A DNA stretch of 64,000 bases from Roseiarcus sp963835955 (lineage in GTDB: Bacteria > Pseudomonadota > Alphaproteobacteria > Rhizobiales > Beijerinckiaceae): the NCBI GenBank assembly GCA_963835955.1, contig CAWIHZ010000005.1:738161-802160 (forward strand), read 5' to 3'. The position numbers and the translations under genes were made by a program. Within the stretch, counting starts at the first letter, position 1, and the number at the start of each line of letters is the position of its first letter. Below, piece after piece: positions 1-7,890 of the stretch. Below the pieces are notes generated by a model. That model made no database searches. It was not told the DNA's origin and worked only from the letters and a program-made list of their open reading frames with translations.

Positions 1-256
1 TGACGTCGATTCGCCCGTGGGCATTTACCGCGTGGTCCACCAAACGCTTGACCTCGTCGCGCTTGGCCACGTCGGTCAGAACGACGGCGTTCTCGCCAAG
101 CGAAAGCTCTTTAGCGAGCTCCCGGAGTTTGTCGACACGGCGCGCGCCTAGCACGAGTTTCGCGCCCTCCTCGACAAGGCGCCTGACGGCGGCTTCTCCG
201 AGGCCGCTGCTCGCGCCTGTGATGACGACGACTTTGCCTTTGATTCCCTGCGTCAT
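1..256 (-). CDS. SDR family oxidoreductase, 5' part only
   Basis: The first 85 codons of a short-chain dehydrogenase/reductase; the rest lies beyond the left edge of the window. The start ATG follows an AGAAGGAAAG ribosome binding site. The N-terminus reads KGKVVVITGASSGLGE, the glycine-rich Rossmann motif that binds NAD(P)(H). Next come the second strand with an ARR turn and a D-V-A-K stretch typical of classical SDRs. The catalytic Ser-Tyr-Lys is not in the window, so substrate and cofactor preference cannot be judged. The family is certain from the motif; the function is unknown. Confidence 0.85.
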   Translation of the reverse strand, partial: MTQGIKGKVVVITGASSGLGEAAVRRLVEEGAKLVLGARRVDKLRELAKELSLGENAVVLTDVAKRDEVKRLVDHAVNAHGRIDV

Positions 257-365
257 CGCTTCTTTCCTTCTAAGTACGAAGTGATTCGTCCCGTTGAACG
301 CAATTTAGTATGTGCGCGGATCTGTGATTAGGCTCTATAATCGGCATGTGTCTAGTTCCTAAAGC

Positions 366-441
366 CCCCGGCTTTGCCGGGGGATACTTACATTGCCGTC
401 AGCGCAGCGTCGTGATTTATTGAATCCCGCTGATTTGCGGG
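366..441. repeat. Two adjacent hairpins at an IS remnant
   Basis: Two stem-loops lie about 40 nt apart: CCCCCGGC/GCCGGGGG around a three-base loop (near 366-384) and CCCGC/GCGGG around tgattt (near 426-440). They directly precede the transposase remnant at 452. They may be the left end of that insertion sequence or a REP-like palindrome. The first could also stop transcription, but neither side carries a T-run, so this is only a possibility. Confidence 0.4.
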
Positions 442-451
442 AGAGACGGCG

Positions 452-631
452 ATGATGGGCTCTCAGCGAACGCCCGCACGGCATTTCTGCCTCGACGAAC
501 ACGTCCCTTCCGATCACATGCTCAGGGGCATTGACCACGACGTCGACCACGCGGACCAAACCATCCATTCGCGCCGGCTGGACAAAGGGTCGGGTAGCAA
601 GTTGGGTGAGCGGCTTGATCGCTGGGATTGA
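452..631 (+). pseudogene. IS1182-like transposase, N-terminal remnant
   Basis: The 59-codon frame begins MMGSQRTPARHFCLDEHVP and continues S-D-H-M-L-R-G-I-D. From memory this resembles the N-terminus of IS1182-type transposases (MMG..., ...HVPADHLLR.ID). After about 28 residues the resemblance stops, and a stop codon follows at 629. The catalytic DDE domain is absent, so this is a dead fragment. Two hairpins sit just upstream. The next gene, the PQQ dehydrogenase, starts 4 nt after this frame, so the insertion may have replaced its native upstream region. The family call rests on one short stretch. Confidence 0.5.
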
Positions 632-634
632 CTC

Positions 635-2774
635 ATGACGACAAACATCCGGGCCAACGGTCGAACAACCCCGGTCGTCCGATATCGCGCCCTCGGCACG
701 GGAAGGCTTCTGAGGTTTTTCACATTTGCGCTGGCCTGTATCTCTGGAATGGCTGGGACATTGCTCGCCCTTCCGGTGTTGGCCGCTCCGCCAGCATCCG
801 CCTGGGAATATTGGGGCGGCGATCCCGGCGGACAGCGGTTCTCGCCGCTGGCGCAGATAACGCCGGCCAATGTCGGCAACCTCATGCGCGCCTGGGAGTT
901 CCACACCGGCGATCTTGAAAGCCGCCCGCCGGCGGCCATGGCGCGGACGAAATTCGAGGCAACGCCGTTGTTCGTCGAGGACAGCCTGATCCTCTGTTCG
1001 CCGTTCAACGAGGTGATCGCGCTGGATCCCGGCACGGGCTCGGTGAAGTGGCGATACGATCCCAAGATTTCGACCAGCCAGCGCCCGGCCAACCGCTACA
1101 ATTGCCGCGGCGTCGCCTACTGGGTCGATGACCGGGCGATGGAAGGCGCCGCCTGCCGCAGCCGGATATTCATGGGCGCCAACGACGCCCGCATCATTGC
1201 GCTCGACGCGAAGACCGGCGCGCCCTGCGCCGATTTCGGTGAGAAAGGCGAAGTAAAGATCGACGTCGGCAAGGCGCTGCTGTGGCCTGGCGAATTCCAG
1301 ATCACCTCCCCGCCGGTGGTTAGCCGCGGCCTCGTCGTGGTCGGCTCCTCCATTGCGGACAACGTCCGCGTCGACGCGCCGCTCGGCGTGGTGCGGGCCT
1401 TCGATGCGCGAACCGGCGCTGCGCGCTGGAGCTTCGACCCCCTGGTTCACGATGGGATCATCGCCGGCGCCGCCAATGTCTGGGCGCCAATGTCCTCGGA
1501 TGAAGCGCGCGGGCTGTTGTTCCTGCCGACGACGTCGCCGAGCCCGGATTTCTGGGGCGGCAAAAGGCCCGGGAATGACGAGCACGCCGATTCCGTCGTC
1601 GCGCTCAGAACCGAGACCGGCGAACTGGTGTGGTCGTTCCAGACCGTGCATCATGACGTCTGGGACTATGATCTGCCGGCGCAGCCGACGCTGGCGCGCA
1701 TCGATACCGGCGACGGTCTGCGCGACGTTGTGATTCAGCCGACCAAGCAGGGCTTTGTGTTTGTGCTCGACCGCGACACCGGCAAGCCGGTTTGGCCGGT
1801 CGAGGAGCGCGCCGTGCCGCAGGGCGGCGTGGAGGGCGAGAAGCTCTCGCCGACGCAGCCGTTTCCGACCCATGTACCGGCGTTGATGCCGCAAAAGTTC
1901 TCGTTGGACGACATATTCAAGCCGTTGCCGTTCATCGGCAACGCGTCCTGCGAAGCGCAATTGGCGAGTGCGCGAAACGACGGACTCTATACGCCGCCCT
2001 CGACGCAGGGAACGGTGGTCTTCCCGATGACCGGCGGCGGCGTGAACTGGGGCGGCGCTGCCTACGATCCTGTGAACTCAGATCCTTTATGCCAACACCA
2101 GCTACGCGATACACCTCATCAAGCTGATACCGCGCGCGGAAGTGGAAGCTTTGAAGCGGCCGCCGGGCGCCGATTTCGGACCGCAACGCGGCGCGCCTTT
2201 TGCAATAACGCGCGTGGTGGCGATCTCGAAGATGGGCTTGCTCTGCAACAAGCCGCCGTGGGGGACATTGGTCGCGGTCGACCTGAAAGCGGGAAAAATC
2301 CTCTGGCGTTCGACTGTTGGCACCACGGAAGACCGCGCGCCGCTCGGAATCGCCTTCAAGTCGGGTATGCCGCTCGTCAACGGCGTTGCGATCACTGGCG
2401 GCGGCCTGGTGTTCACCGGCGCGATGGACGCGTACTTGCGCGCCTTCGACGCCAAATCGGGCGAGGAGTTGTGGCAGGGCAGGCTACCGGTGCCCGGCGT
2501 CGCCAATCCCATGACCTATCTCTGGAAGGGCGAGCAATATGTCGCGATCGCCGCCGGCGGTAATTCCGAATCCGGCGCCACGATCGGCGACAGCGTGGTG
2601 GCGTTCCGCCTGGCGCGGGCAGGAGAGGCGCCCTCACTGTGGTCGCGCACCATCGACCGTCCCGGAGGACGGTTCTGGAGCAAGGCGATCATATTTGTCC
2701 TCGCGCTTGCGTCGATCGCGGTCGTGGTCTGGCGCTGGCGGCGGCGCGCCACCCTGCGCAAGGCCGTCATCTAG
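635..2774 (+). pseudogene. PQQ-dependent dehydrogenase (glucose dehydrogenase type), frameshifted
   Basis: A quinoprotein dehydrogenase of the membrane glucose/quinate dehydrogenase group, oxidising a sugar or alcohol in the periplasm and passing electrons to ubiquinone or a cytochrome. Visible features are an N-terminal hydrophobic signal or anchor, the WEYWGGDPGGQRFSPL entry to the beta-propeller, R-I-F-M-G-A-N-D-A-R, and W-blades such as ETGELVWSFQTVHHDVWDYD. Reading breaks near 2080: dropping the single A at 2080 turns AAC-TCA-GAT into AAC-TCG-ATC and joins the two frames into 712 codons. The C-terminus ends in a membrane helix followed by WRWRRR. No clear ribosome binding site precedes the ATG at 635, and an IS remnant abuts it. 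It is either a pseudogene or carries a one-base sequencing error. The exact substrate is unknown. Confidence 0.8.
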
Positions 2775-2913
2775 CGCCAAGCGACTTGCGCCGTCAGCCC
2801 TATCCACTCCGTCGTCTTCGCACGGCGGGTTCCTCGACGGCGGCCCTCGCAAGGGGCCTCAAGCGTTTGATTTTGACCACCGGCAATTCCTGCTGGCCCT
2901 CAAAAGGGCATAG

Positions 2914-2982
2914 CGCGTCGGAAGACAGACGCGCACCGGGCGCCCAATGATCGGTCATGCGCGCGCCTGGTCTTCCGAAGCG
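2914..2982. repeat. Imperfect inverted repeat
   Basis: The arms, around CGGAAGAC...CGCGC and GCGCG...GTCTTCCG, face each other across about 25 nt in the non-coding stretch after the dehydrogenase. There is no T-run, so it does not look like an intrinsic terminator. It may be the remains of a small palindromic element. Confidence 0.35.
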
Positions 2983-3116
2983 CCCGCCAACCTCCAACTT
3001 GAGGCCAATTCAAAAACATTATATATTTCAGTGTAGTTGAGATCAGTTACCAATAAAATAGATTATAACATTACAGCAGCGTGTATTAACCAGGGCATGT
3101 CGCGTTCAAACGAAAG
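2983..3116. other. AT-rich intergenic stretch
   Basis: A distinctly AT-rich stretch inside the roughly 590-nt gap between the PQQ dehydrogenase and the HTH gene. No convincing coding frame, promoter or RNA is recognisable. It ends at a dispersed palindromic repeat. Confidence 0.4.
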
Positions 3117-3210
3117 CGTCATTGCGAGGAGCGAGAGCGACGAAGCAATCCAGAGATCACAGGGCGGCAGCGGCGGCTCTTGCATCGCGTCGCTTGGCTC
3201 GCGATGACGG
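3117..3210. repeat. Dispersed palindromic element, copy 1 (gene-less)
   Basis: The left arm (3117-3155) begins CGTCATTGCGAGGAGCGAGA and continues to AAGCAATCCAGAG. The right arm (3180-3210) ends GGCTCGCGATGACGG and is its imperfect reverse complement. The same arms occur at 22182-22272. At 19517-19898 they enclose a GIY-YIG nuclease gene. It looks like a short, MITE-like member of a repeat family; mobility is inferred from the dispersal. Confidence 0.75.
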
Positions 3211-3364
3211 CGACGGCGCCGTCCAACCGCGACATGCCTGGCGGCCGGTCCCGCGAGGGCGCCCAACTTTTTTGACGGCATTTTCTTTCTGATTTTCAAA
3301 ACCAATGTTATTCTGCTCCTTTCGGTCAGCCGCCGTCAGACGCGGCGAAAACAGGAGTTTAAGC

Positions 3365-3880
3365 ATGGTTGAGGGGACGGTTGCGGTCGCCAAGCGGACG
3401 CTGAGCCGGCGGGAGCGGATCTTGCGGCGGGAACGCATTTTCGCCCGGCTGCGCGAAGGCTGGGCCTATGGCGACATCGCAAGCGCCGAAGGGCTGACCG
3501 CCAGGCGCATTCGCCAGATCGTCAGCGAGACCCTGCAAAAGCGGGCCCTCGACAAACGGCCGGAACACGCGATGCTGCAGCTCGCGCGCCTCGAGCCGGC
3601 GCTCAAGCTGGCGGCGGGCGCGCTCGCGAAAGGAAAAATCGGGGCGATCGCGCCCTACCTCAAGCTTCTCGACCGGCTCGACCTTTACCAGAAGAGCGCC
3701 GCCGCCGCTCCGGCCTACGATCAGGCCGCCCGCGAGAAGCTGTTCGCCAAGATCAACCGCATCGCCGCCCGGGTCGCCAGGACGGCCAAGCCATCGGCGG
3801 GTCAGGGGGCGGCGGCCCTGGCGGAGGACGGCGGCCAAGGCCCGGCGGCGGACGGCGGCGGCGAAAACGCGGCGAATTAA
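3365..3880 (+). CDS. Helix-turn-helix DNA-binding protein, unknown function
   Basis: A 171-residue basic protein starting at an ATG 9 nt after AGGAG. The N-terminal third is arginine-rich (SRRERILRRERIFARLREG). It leads into a helix-turn-helix, roughly residues 34-55 (AYGDIASAEGLTARRIRQIV), of the kind seen in sigma-factor region 4 and resolvase C-termini. A second helical region follows (LQLARLEPALKLAAGAL...YLKLLDRLDLYQK), then a low-complexity Ala/Gly tail. No catalytic domain is visible. It sits 88 nt before a repeat block found again at 23048. It could be a transcription regulator or a leftover phage or mobile-element DNA-binding protein; the sequence does not decide. Confidence 0.7.
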   Translation: MVEGTVAVAKRTLSRRERILRRERIFARLREGWAYGDIASAEGLTARRIRQIVSETLQKRALDKRPEHAMLQLARLEPALKLAAGALAKGKIGAIAPYLKLLDRLDLYQKSAAAAPAYDQAAREKLFAKINRIAARVARTAKPSAGQGAAALAEDGGQGPAADGGGENAAN

Positions 3881-3968
3881 AAAACCAATGTAACGCACAG
3901 GCGCCCCCGAATCCGGATGACGAGACTGACCGACCCAACGATCGATCGGCTTGGGCGTTAAAAAAACA

Positions 3969-4116
3969 ATTTGGATTTGGGCGCAAGGGCTTGAAAAGTC
4001 TCGATTCGCGGAAGACAATTGCTTGGATTCCGCTTCCCCTGGCTTTGCTCCGGCTTCCCCTGGCTTTGCTCCGGCTTCCCCTGGCTTTGCTCCGGCTTCC
4101 CCTGGCTTTGGAGCCG
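3969..4116. repeat. 46-nt conserved block plus 21-nt tandem repeat, copy A
   Basis: A 46-nt block (3969-4014) matches 23048-23093 at 38 of 46 positions by eye. It is followed by three exact copies and one partial copy of a 21-nt unit, CTTCCCCTGGCTTTGCTCCGG minus its last base plus G, from 4033. On the minus strand the unit reads as a KPGEAGA heptapeptide. The second locus has the same order, with more diverged units. A real protein is not established. The structure could equally be a non-coding or mobile repeat. Confidence 0.75.
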
Positions 4117-4401
4117 TTTCCGCGGGCTTGGGTCTATTCGCGGGCTGGCGCGGTCCTCGCCGCCCGGCCGAACCCCCGCTGACCGTCACGCCATCGCCGC
4201 CGCTCCGGGCCGCGAACTGAAGCAGACTTGCCAGCATTGACGGCGTCGCGACCTGTCTTCTAATCTTGGGGCTCCAACCTTTCACGCCGGCGGCGATCGC
4301 GCTCTCCTCTTGCAACGCCTGATTGGGCCGCGAGGCGGTCGATTGGGACTAAAGCCGCGCCGGCGGCCACAAGGCCGGGGGACGAATCGAGGACTGAGAC
4401 A
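4117..4401. other. Intergenic region upstream of the glucoamylase
   Basis: Nothing clearly coding in the forward direction. A minus-strand frame carrying the KPGEAGA repeat extends through here and on, antisense, over the HTH gene, but it has no recognisable domain. The region presumably holds the promoter of the GH15 gene; no confident promoter boxes were found. Confidence 0.4.
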
Positions 4402-6783
4402 ATGGCGGATGCGCCTGGCTGGCCAGGGGGAGCGGCGCGCTGGACGTCCAGCGCCAAGAGCGGGGTCGGCGCCGCCCTGGCGGACACCAGCCGGGTGTGG
4501 TTCACCATCAGCCACGGGATCCTCAACGAAGTCTATTACCCGCGGGTGGACCAGGCCTGCATCCGCGACCTCGGGCTGATCGTCACCGACGGTCATGGCT
4601 TCTTCGCCGAGGAGAAGCGGGAATGCGCGTTCGTCGTCGAGTCGCTGGAAGACGGCATTCCGGCGTTCCTGCTGACCAGCACCCATCGGGGCGGCCGGTT
4701 CCGCATCGTCAAGCGGGTCATCGCCGATCCGCGCAGCAACACGGTGCTGCAGCATATAAGGCTCGACGACCTCGCCGGCTCGGGTCTGCGTCTGTTCGCG
4801 CTGCTGGCGCCGCATCTGGTCAATGGCGGGGCCCACAACAATGGCTGGCGAGACTGCTACAAAGGCCACGACATGCTGTTCGCCGAGGGCGACGGCGCCC
4901 ATCTGGCCATGGCCGCCGACCGGCCGTTTCTCGCCAGTTCGGTCGGCTTCGTCGGCGCGTCGGACGGATGGCAGCAGCTTTCGCGCGACTTCCGGCTCGC
5001 CGACCAATTCGACCGAGCCTCCGACGGCAACGTGGCCTTGACGGCCGAGCTGGCGGCGGGCGCCGACGGCGTCTCGGTGCTGGCGCTCGGCTTTGGCCGC
5101 ACCTCGGCCGAGGCCGCCTTCCATGCGCTCGGGTCGCTGCAGACGCCTTTTGAGGCGATCCTCAACGATTACGCCTCCGGCTGGCGTTCCTGGCAAGCCG
5201 GCCTGCGCTCGCTGGAGCGGCGCACGCGGGGCCACAACCTCTATCGGGTCAGCACCGCGATCCTGCACAGCCATGAGACCCCGACCTTTCCCGGCGGCGT
5301 CATCGCCAGTCTTTCGATTCCCTGGGGATCGAGCAAGGGCGACGACGATCTGGGCGGCTACCACCTCGTCTGGCCGCGCGATCTGTGCGAGACGGCGGGC
5401 GCCCTTCTGGCCTGCGGCGCGGATGCCGCGGTTCGGCGCATCCTGCGCTACCTGCGCACGACCCAGGAAGCCGATGGATCCTGGCCGCAAAACTGCTGGC
5501 TCGACGGAACGCCGTTCTGGCGCGGCGTACAGCTGGACGAATGCGCTTTTCCAATGTTGCTTTTGGACATGGCGTGGCGCGCGGGCGTTCTGCGGCGGCC
5601 GGACATTCCGGCCTTCTGGCCGATGGCGCGCCAGGCGGCGGGGTTCGTGCTGCGAAACGGGCCGCGCACCAAGCAGGACCGATGGGAAGAGAACGCCGGC
5701 TACACGCCGTTCACGCTGGCGGTCGCGGTCGCCGCCCTGCTCGGCGCCGCCGAAATCGCCGAGATCTGCGGAGCCGAGGGACTGCCCGACCTCTTCCGCG
5801 ACACCGCCGACGCCTGGAACGAGCAGATCGAGGACTGGCTTTATGTCGAGGATACGCCGCTCGCTCACGAAGCCGGGGTCGCCGGCTACTACATTCGGAT
5901 CGCGCCGGAATCGCCGCGCACCGAAGGCCCCGACGTTCATGCGCAAGTTCAGGTGCGCAATCACGAGGCTGGAGCCGGCTCGGTCTCCGCCGACGCCCTC
6001 GTCAGCACGGACGCGCTCGCGCTGGTGCGGTTCGGTCTGCGGGCGCCGGACGACCCGCGCATCCTCGATACGATCAAGGTGATCGACCGTCTGTTGAAGG
6101 TGGACCTGCCGCAGGGGCCCGGCTGGCGCCGCTACAATCTCGACGGCTATGGCGAAAAGGCCGACGGACGGCCGTTCGACGGCGTCGGCATCGGTCGCGC
6201 GTGGCCCCTGCTGGCCGGCGAGCGGGCCCATTACGCGCTGGCGGCGGGACGGCGGCCGGAGGCCGAGGCGCTGCTGGCCACGATCGAGGCCCAGACGAGC
6301 CCGGGCGGGCTGTTTCCCGAACAGGTGTGGGACGGCCCGCCGATTCCCCAGCGGGAGCTTGCGCCCGGCGAGCCGTCCGGCTCGGCGATGCCGCTGGTCT
6401 GGGCCCATGCCGAATACGTCAAGCTGTTGCGCTCGCTGGATGACGGCGCCGTGTTCGACACGCCGCCCCATACGGTCCGGCGCTACGCCAAGGGCAGGCG
6501 GCGCGCCCGCTGCCGCCCCTGGCGCCCCGACTGCCCGGTGGCGCGAATTCTGGCGGGGCAAGCGTTGCGCCTCGACCTTCCCGAGGCGGCGATCGTGCTG
6601 CACACAGGCGACGGATGGCGCACGCAAGCCGAGACGCCAACCCGCGACACCGGCGTCGGCCTGCATGTGGCGGAAATCCCCACAGCGGGCATGGCGGCCG
6701 GCCAAAGCATCGTGTTCACGTGGCGCGACCAGGTTGCCGGGACCTGGCTCGGCCGCAACCACGAAGTCGCGGTCGTGAGCTAA
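4402..6783 (+). CDS. GH15 glucoamylase (glucan 1,4-alpha-glucosidase)
   Basis: A 793-residue glycoside hydrolase family 15 enzyme releasing glucose from the non-reducing ends of alpha-glucans. The N-terminal super-beta-sandwich begins around SGVGAALADTSRVWFTISHG with NEVYYPRVDQAC. The (alpha/alpha)6 catalytic domain has GGYHLVWPRDLCETAG, QNCWLDGTPFWRGVQLDE (probable general acid Glu) and, near the end, LFPEQVWDGPPIP (probable general base Glu). The length fits the bacterial group. No signal peptide is visible, so it probably acts on cytoplasmic glycogen or maltodextrin. It may add a hydrolytic route beside the glg/malQ operon some 30 kb away. A long open frame on the opposite strand is a codon-bias shadow. 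A strong hairpin terminator lies downstream. Confidence 0.92.
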   Translation: MADAPGWPGGAARWTSSAKSGVGAALADTSRVWFTISHGILNEVYYPRVDQACIRDLGLIVTDGHGFFAEEKRECAFVVESLEDGIPAFLLTSTHRGGRFRIVKRVIADPRSNTVLQHIRLDDLAGSGLRLFALLAPHLVNGGAHNNGWRDCYKGHDMLFAEGDGAHLAMAADRPFLASSVGFVGASDGWQQLSRDFRLADQFDRASDGNVALTAELAAGADGVSVLALGFGRTSAEAAFHALGSLQTPFEAILNDYASGWRSWQAGLRSLERRTRGHNLYRVSTAILHSHETPTFPGGVIASLSIPWGSSKGDDDLGGYHLVWPRDLCETAGALLACGADAAVRRILRYLRTTQEADGSWPQNCWLDGTPFWRGVQLDECAFPMLLLDMAWRAGVLRRPDIPAFWPMARQAAGFVLRNGPRTKQDRWEENAGYTPFTLAVAVAALLGAAEIAEICGAEGLPDLFRDTADAWNEQIEDWLYVEDTPLAHEAGVAGYYIRIAPESPRTEGPDVHAQVQVRNHEAGAGSVSADALVSTDALALVRFGLRAPDDPRILDTIKVIDRLLKVDLPQGPGWRRYNLDGYGEKADGRPFDGVGIGRAWPLLAGERAHYALAAGRRPEAEALLATIEAQTSPGGLFPEQVWDGPPIPQRELAPGEPSGSAMPLVWAHAEYVKLLRSLDDGAVFDTPPHTVRRYAKGRRRARCRPWRPDCPVARILAGQALRLDLPEAAIVLHTGDGWRTQAETPTRDTGVGLHVAEIPTAGMAAGQSIVFTWRDQVAGTWLGRNHEVAVVS

Positions 6784-6829
6784 AGCGGGACGCGAAAAAG
6801 CAGATGCCGGCTTTTCGCAAAAGTCCCGC
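6782..6829. repeat. RIME-like palindrome
   Basis: GCGGGAC-CGAAAA and TTTTCG-GTCCCGC form a long imperfect palindrome directly after the glucoamylase stop codon. Its layout and the following GCATGATGCGATTCAACTT resemble the intergenic mosaic elements common in rhizobia. That family assignment is from memory. It could act as an RNA 3' end stabiliser. Confidence 0.5.
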
Positions 6830-6892
6830 GTTTTCAGGGACCCCTACGGCATGATGCGATTCAACTTCGCCGCCCCAGCCGCCAAAAAAATT

Positions 6893-6930
6893 GCCCCGCG
6901 CCCGGGGGGCTCCGGCGCGGGGCATTTTTA
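6893..6930 (+). terminator. Rho-independent terminator
   Basis: GCCCCGCGCC and GGCGCGGGGC form a perfect 10-bp GC-rich stem, followed by ATTTTTA. A run of A on the other side (AAAAAAA before the stem) means it could also stop minus-strand transcription. It most probably ends the glucoamylase transcript. Confidence 0.85.
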
Positions 6931-7220
6931 GCGCGCCAAAAATGCCAATGGGGACAAGCATTCGAGCGGCGAAACGAGGATGCCCATTCGGCGCTCTTGC
7001 GGCAACTAACATATTTGTGGAGGCGCAAGCCGACTCGCCGGCCCTGAGCCGCTCGCGCGTCGTCGCGGTCGCTCGCGTCGCTGGAAGAGCGTCGGGCGAA
7101 AGCCACTTCCCGAAAACGCTTCCGTCCAGGATCGACTGAGCAATCCTTAACAGGTCGTTTACCTTGTGAGGCCATGCTTTCCACAATGATCGGTAAAATT
7201 GTGAAGTATTGGATCGAATC

Positions 7221-7358
7221 ATGAAGCGCATAGGAGACTTTTTATGCAATGATTCCGGCGCGACCGTGGCGGAATACGCCGTGCTTACCGGCATGGTCGC
7301 GCTCGTTATCATCAAGGGACTCGCGCTTACAGGAGCCAGGGTGAGCGTCGTGTTTTGA
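7221..7358 (+). CDS. Flp/Fap-type (type IVb) pilin-like protein
   Basis: A 45-residue protein beginning MKRIGDFLCNDSGATVAEYA, followed by one hydrophobic helix (VLTGMVALVIIKGLAL). SGAT.AEY plus the hydrophobic stretch is the mark of Flp pilins, where prepilin peptidase normally cuts after Gly and leaves the Glu-Tyr pair near the new N-terminus. It is short for the family (usually 50-60 residues) and its C-terminus is cut down. No Shine-Dalgarno is evident and no tad/cpa assembly genes are nearby. A fuller paralogue is at 32540. It may be an orphan minor pilin or a decaying copy. Confidence 0.65.
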   Translation: MKRIGDFLCNDSGATVAEYAVLTGMVALVIIKGLALTGARVSVVF

Positions 7359-7553
7359 GAAGTCGGCTATGCGCTGAATTGAGCGCTCGCGGCGAAGGGT
7401 CAGCCTCAGTCCAGCGGGCTCGAGTAGGATGCGATGACGGATGGCGCCGGATTCGATTGTCTGGATACTTGCGATGAGGCTCAGCGGTTCGCGGCCGATC
7501 GCGTCGGCGCCGCTCTTGGCCGCCGCCGGGCGGATTTGGGGGAGGGGTGGACC

Positions 7554-7802
7554 ATGCGCGTGATCGCTCTGACAATTCTGCTGGCGGGCCTCTCCGGCTG
7601 CGCGGAATCCCTTTCGCCTGCGCCGCCCTATCGGACAGTCATCCTGCCTTACGCGGATTGCGGGAACATGGCGGCGCTGAGGACCAACCTGACCGGCGGG
7701 CCTTATCCCTCGACCGCGAGCAACGCCCGGCTCTGGTCGCTCGGCGTGCGTTGCGTCGGCCCCGGCCACTATGCGTATGCGCCGGTGCGCGCCCGCTATT
7801 GA
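7554..7802 (+). CDS. Small lipoprotein, unknown function
   Basis: An 82-residue protein. An upstream in-frame start is possible, but the ATG at 7554 is preferred: it follows GGGGAGGGG and begins a lipoprotein signal, MRVIALTILLAGLSGCAES, with an LSGC lipobox. The mature part has two more cysteines (YADCGNM and GVRCVG), which may form a disulfide. No known domain is recognised. It is monocistronic and converges with nnrD/nnrE. Its location in the envelope is a firm inference; its role is unknown. Confidence 0.65.
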   Translation: MRVIALTILLAGLSGCAESLSPAPPYRTVILPYADCGNMAALRTNLTGGPYPSTASNARLWSLGVRCVGPGHYAYAPVRARY

Positions 7803-7890
7803 GCGCGCCCGCGCCTGGGGTCAGGGCGAGACATCTCTGAGGCGCCGCCGCTAGCAGGTCCAGACGCCCGAGGATTGTCTCGAACGCCTT

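Noticed and set aside
359..1960. A 533-codon minus-strand frame over the PQQ dehydrogenase
   Set aside because: Antisense shadow of an evident beta-propeller enzyme; arginine-rich with no recognisable domain.
3359..4315. A 318-codon minus-strand frame containing the KPGEAGA repeats
   Set aside because: Most of it is antisense to the HTH gene, which has a proper start and ribosome binding site. Only the repeat part is kept as an open question under findings.
4282..6762. An 826-codon open frame antisense to the glucoamylase
   Set aside because: The sense strand encodes a full GH15 enzyme with all catalytic motifs; the antisense frame is an effect of high-GC third positions and has no domain.
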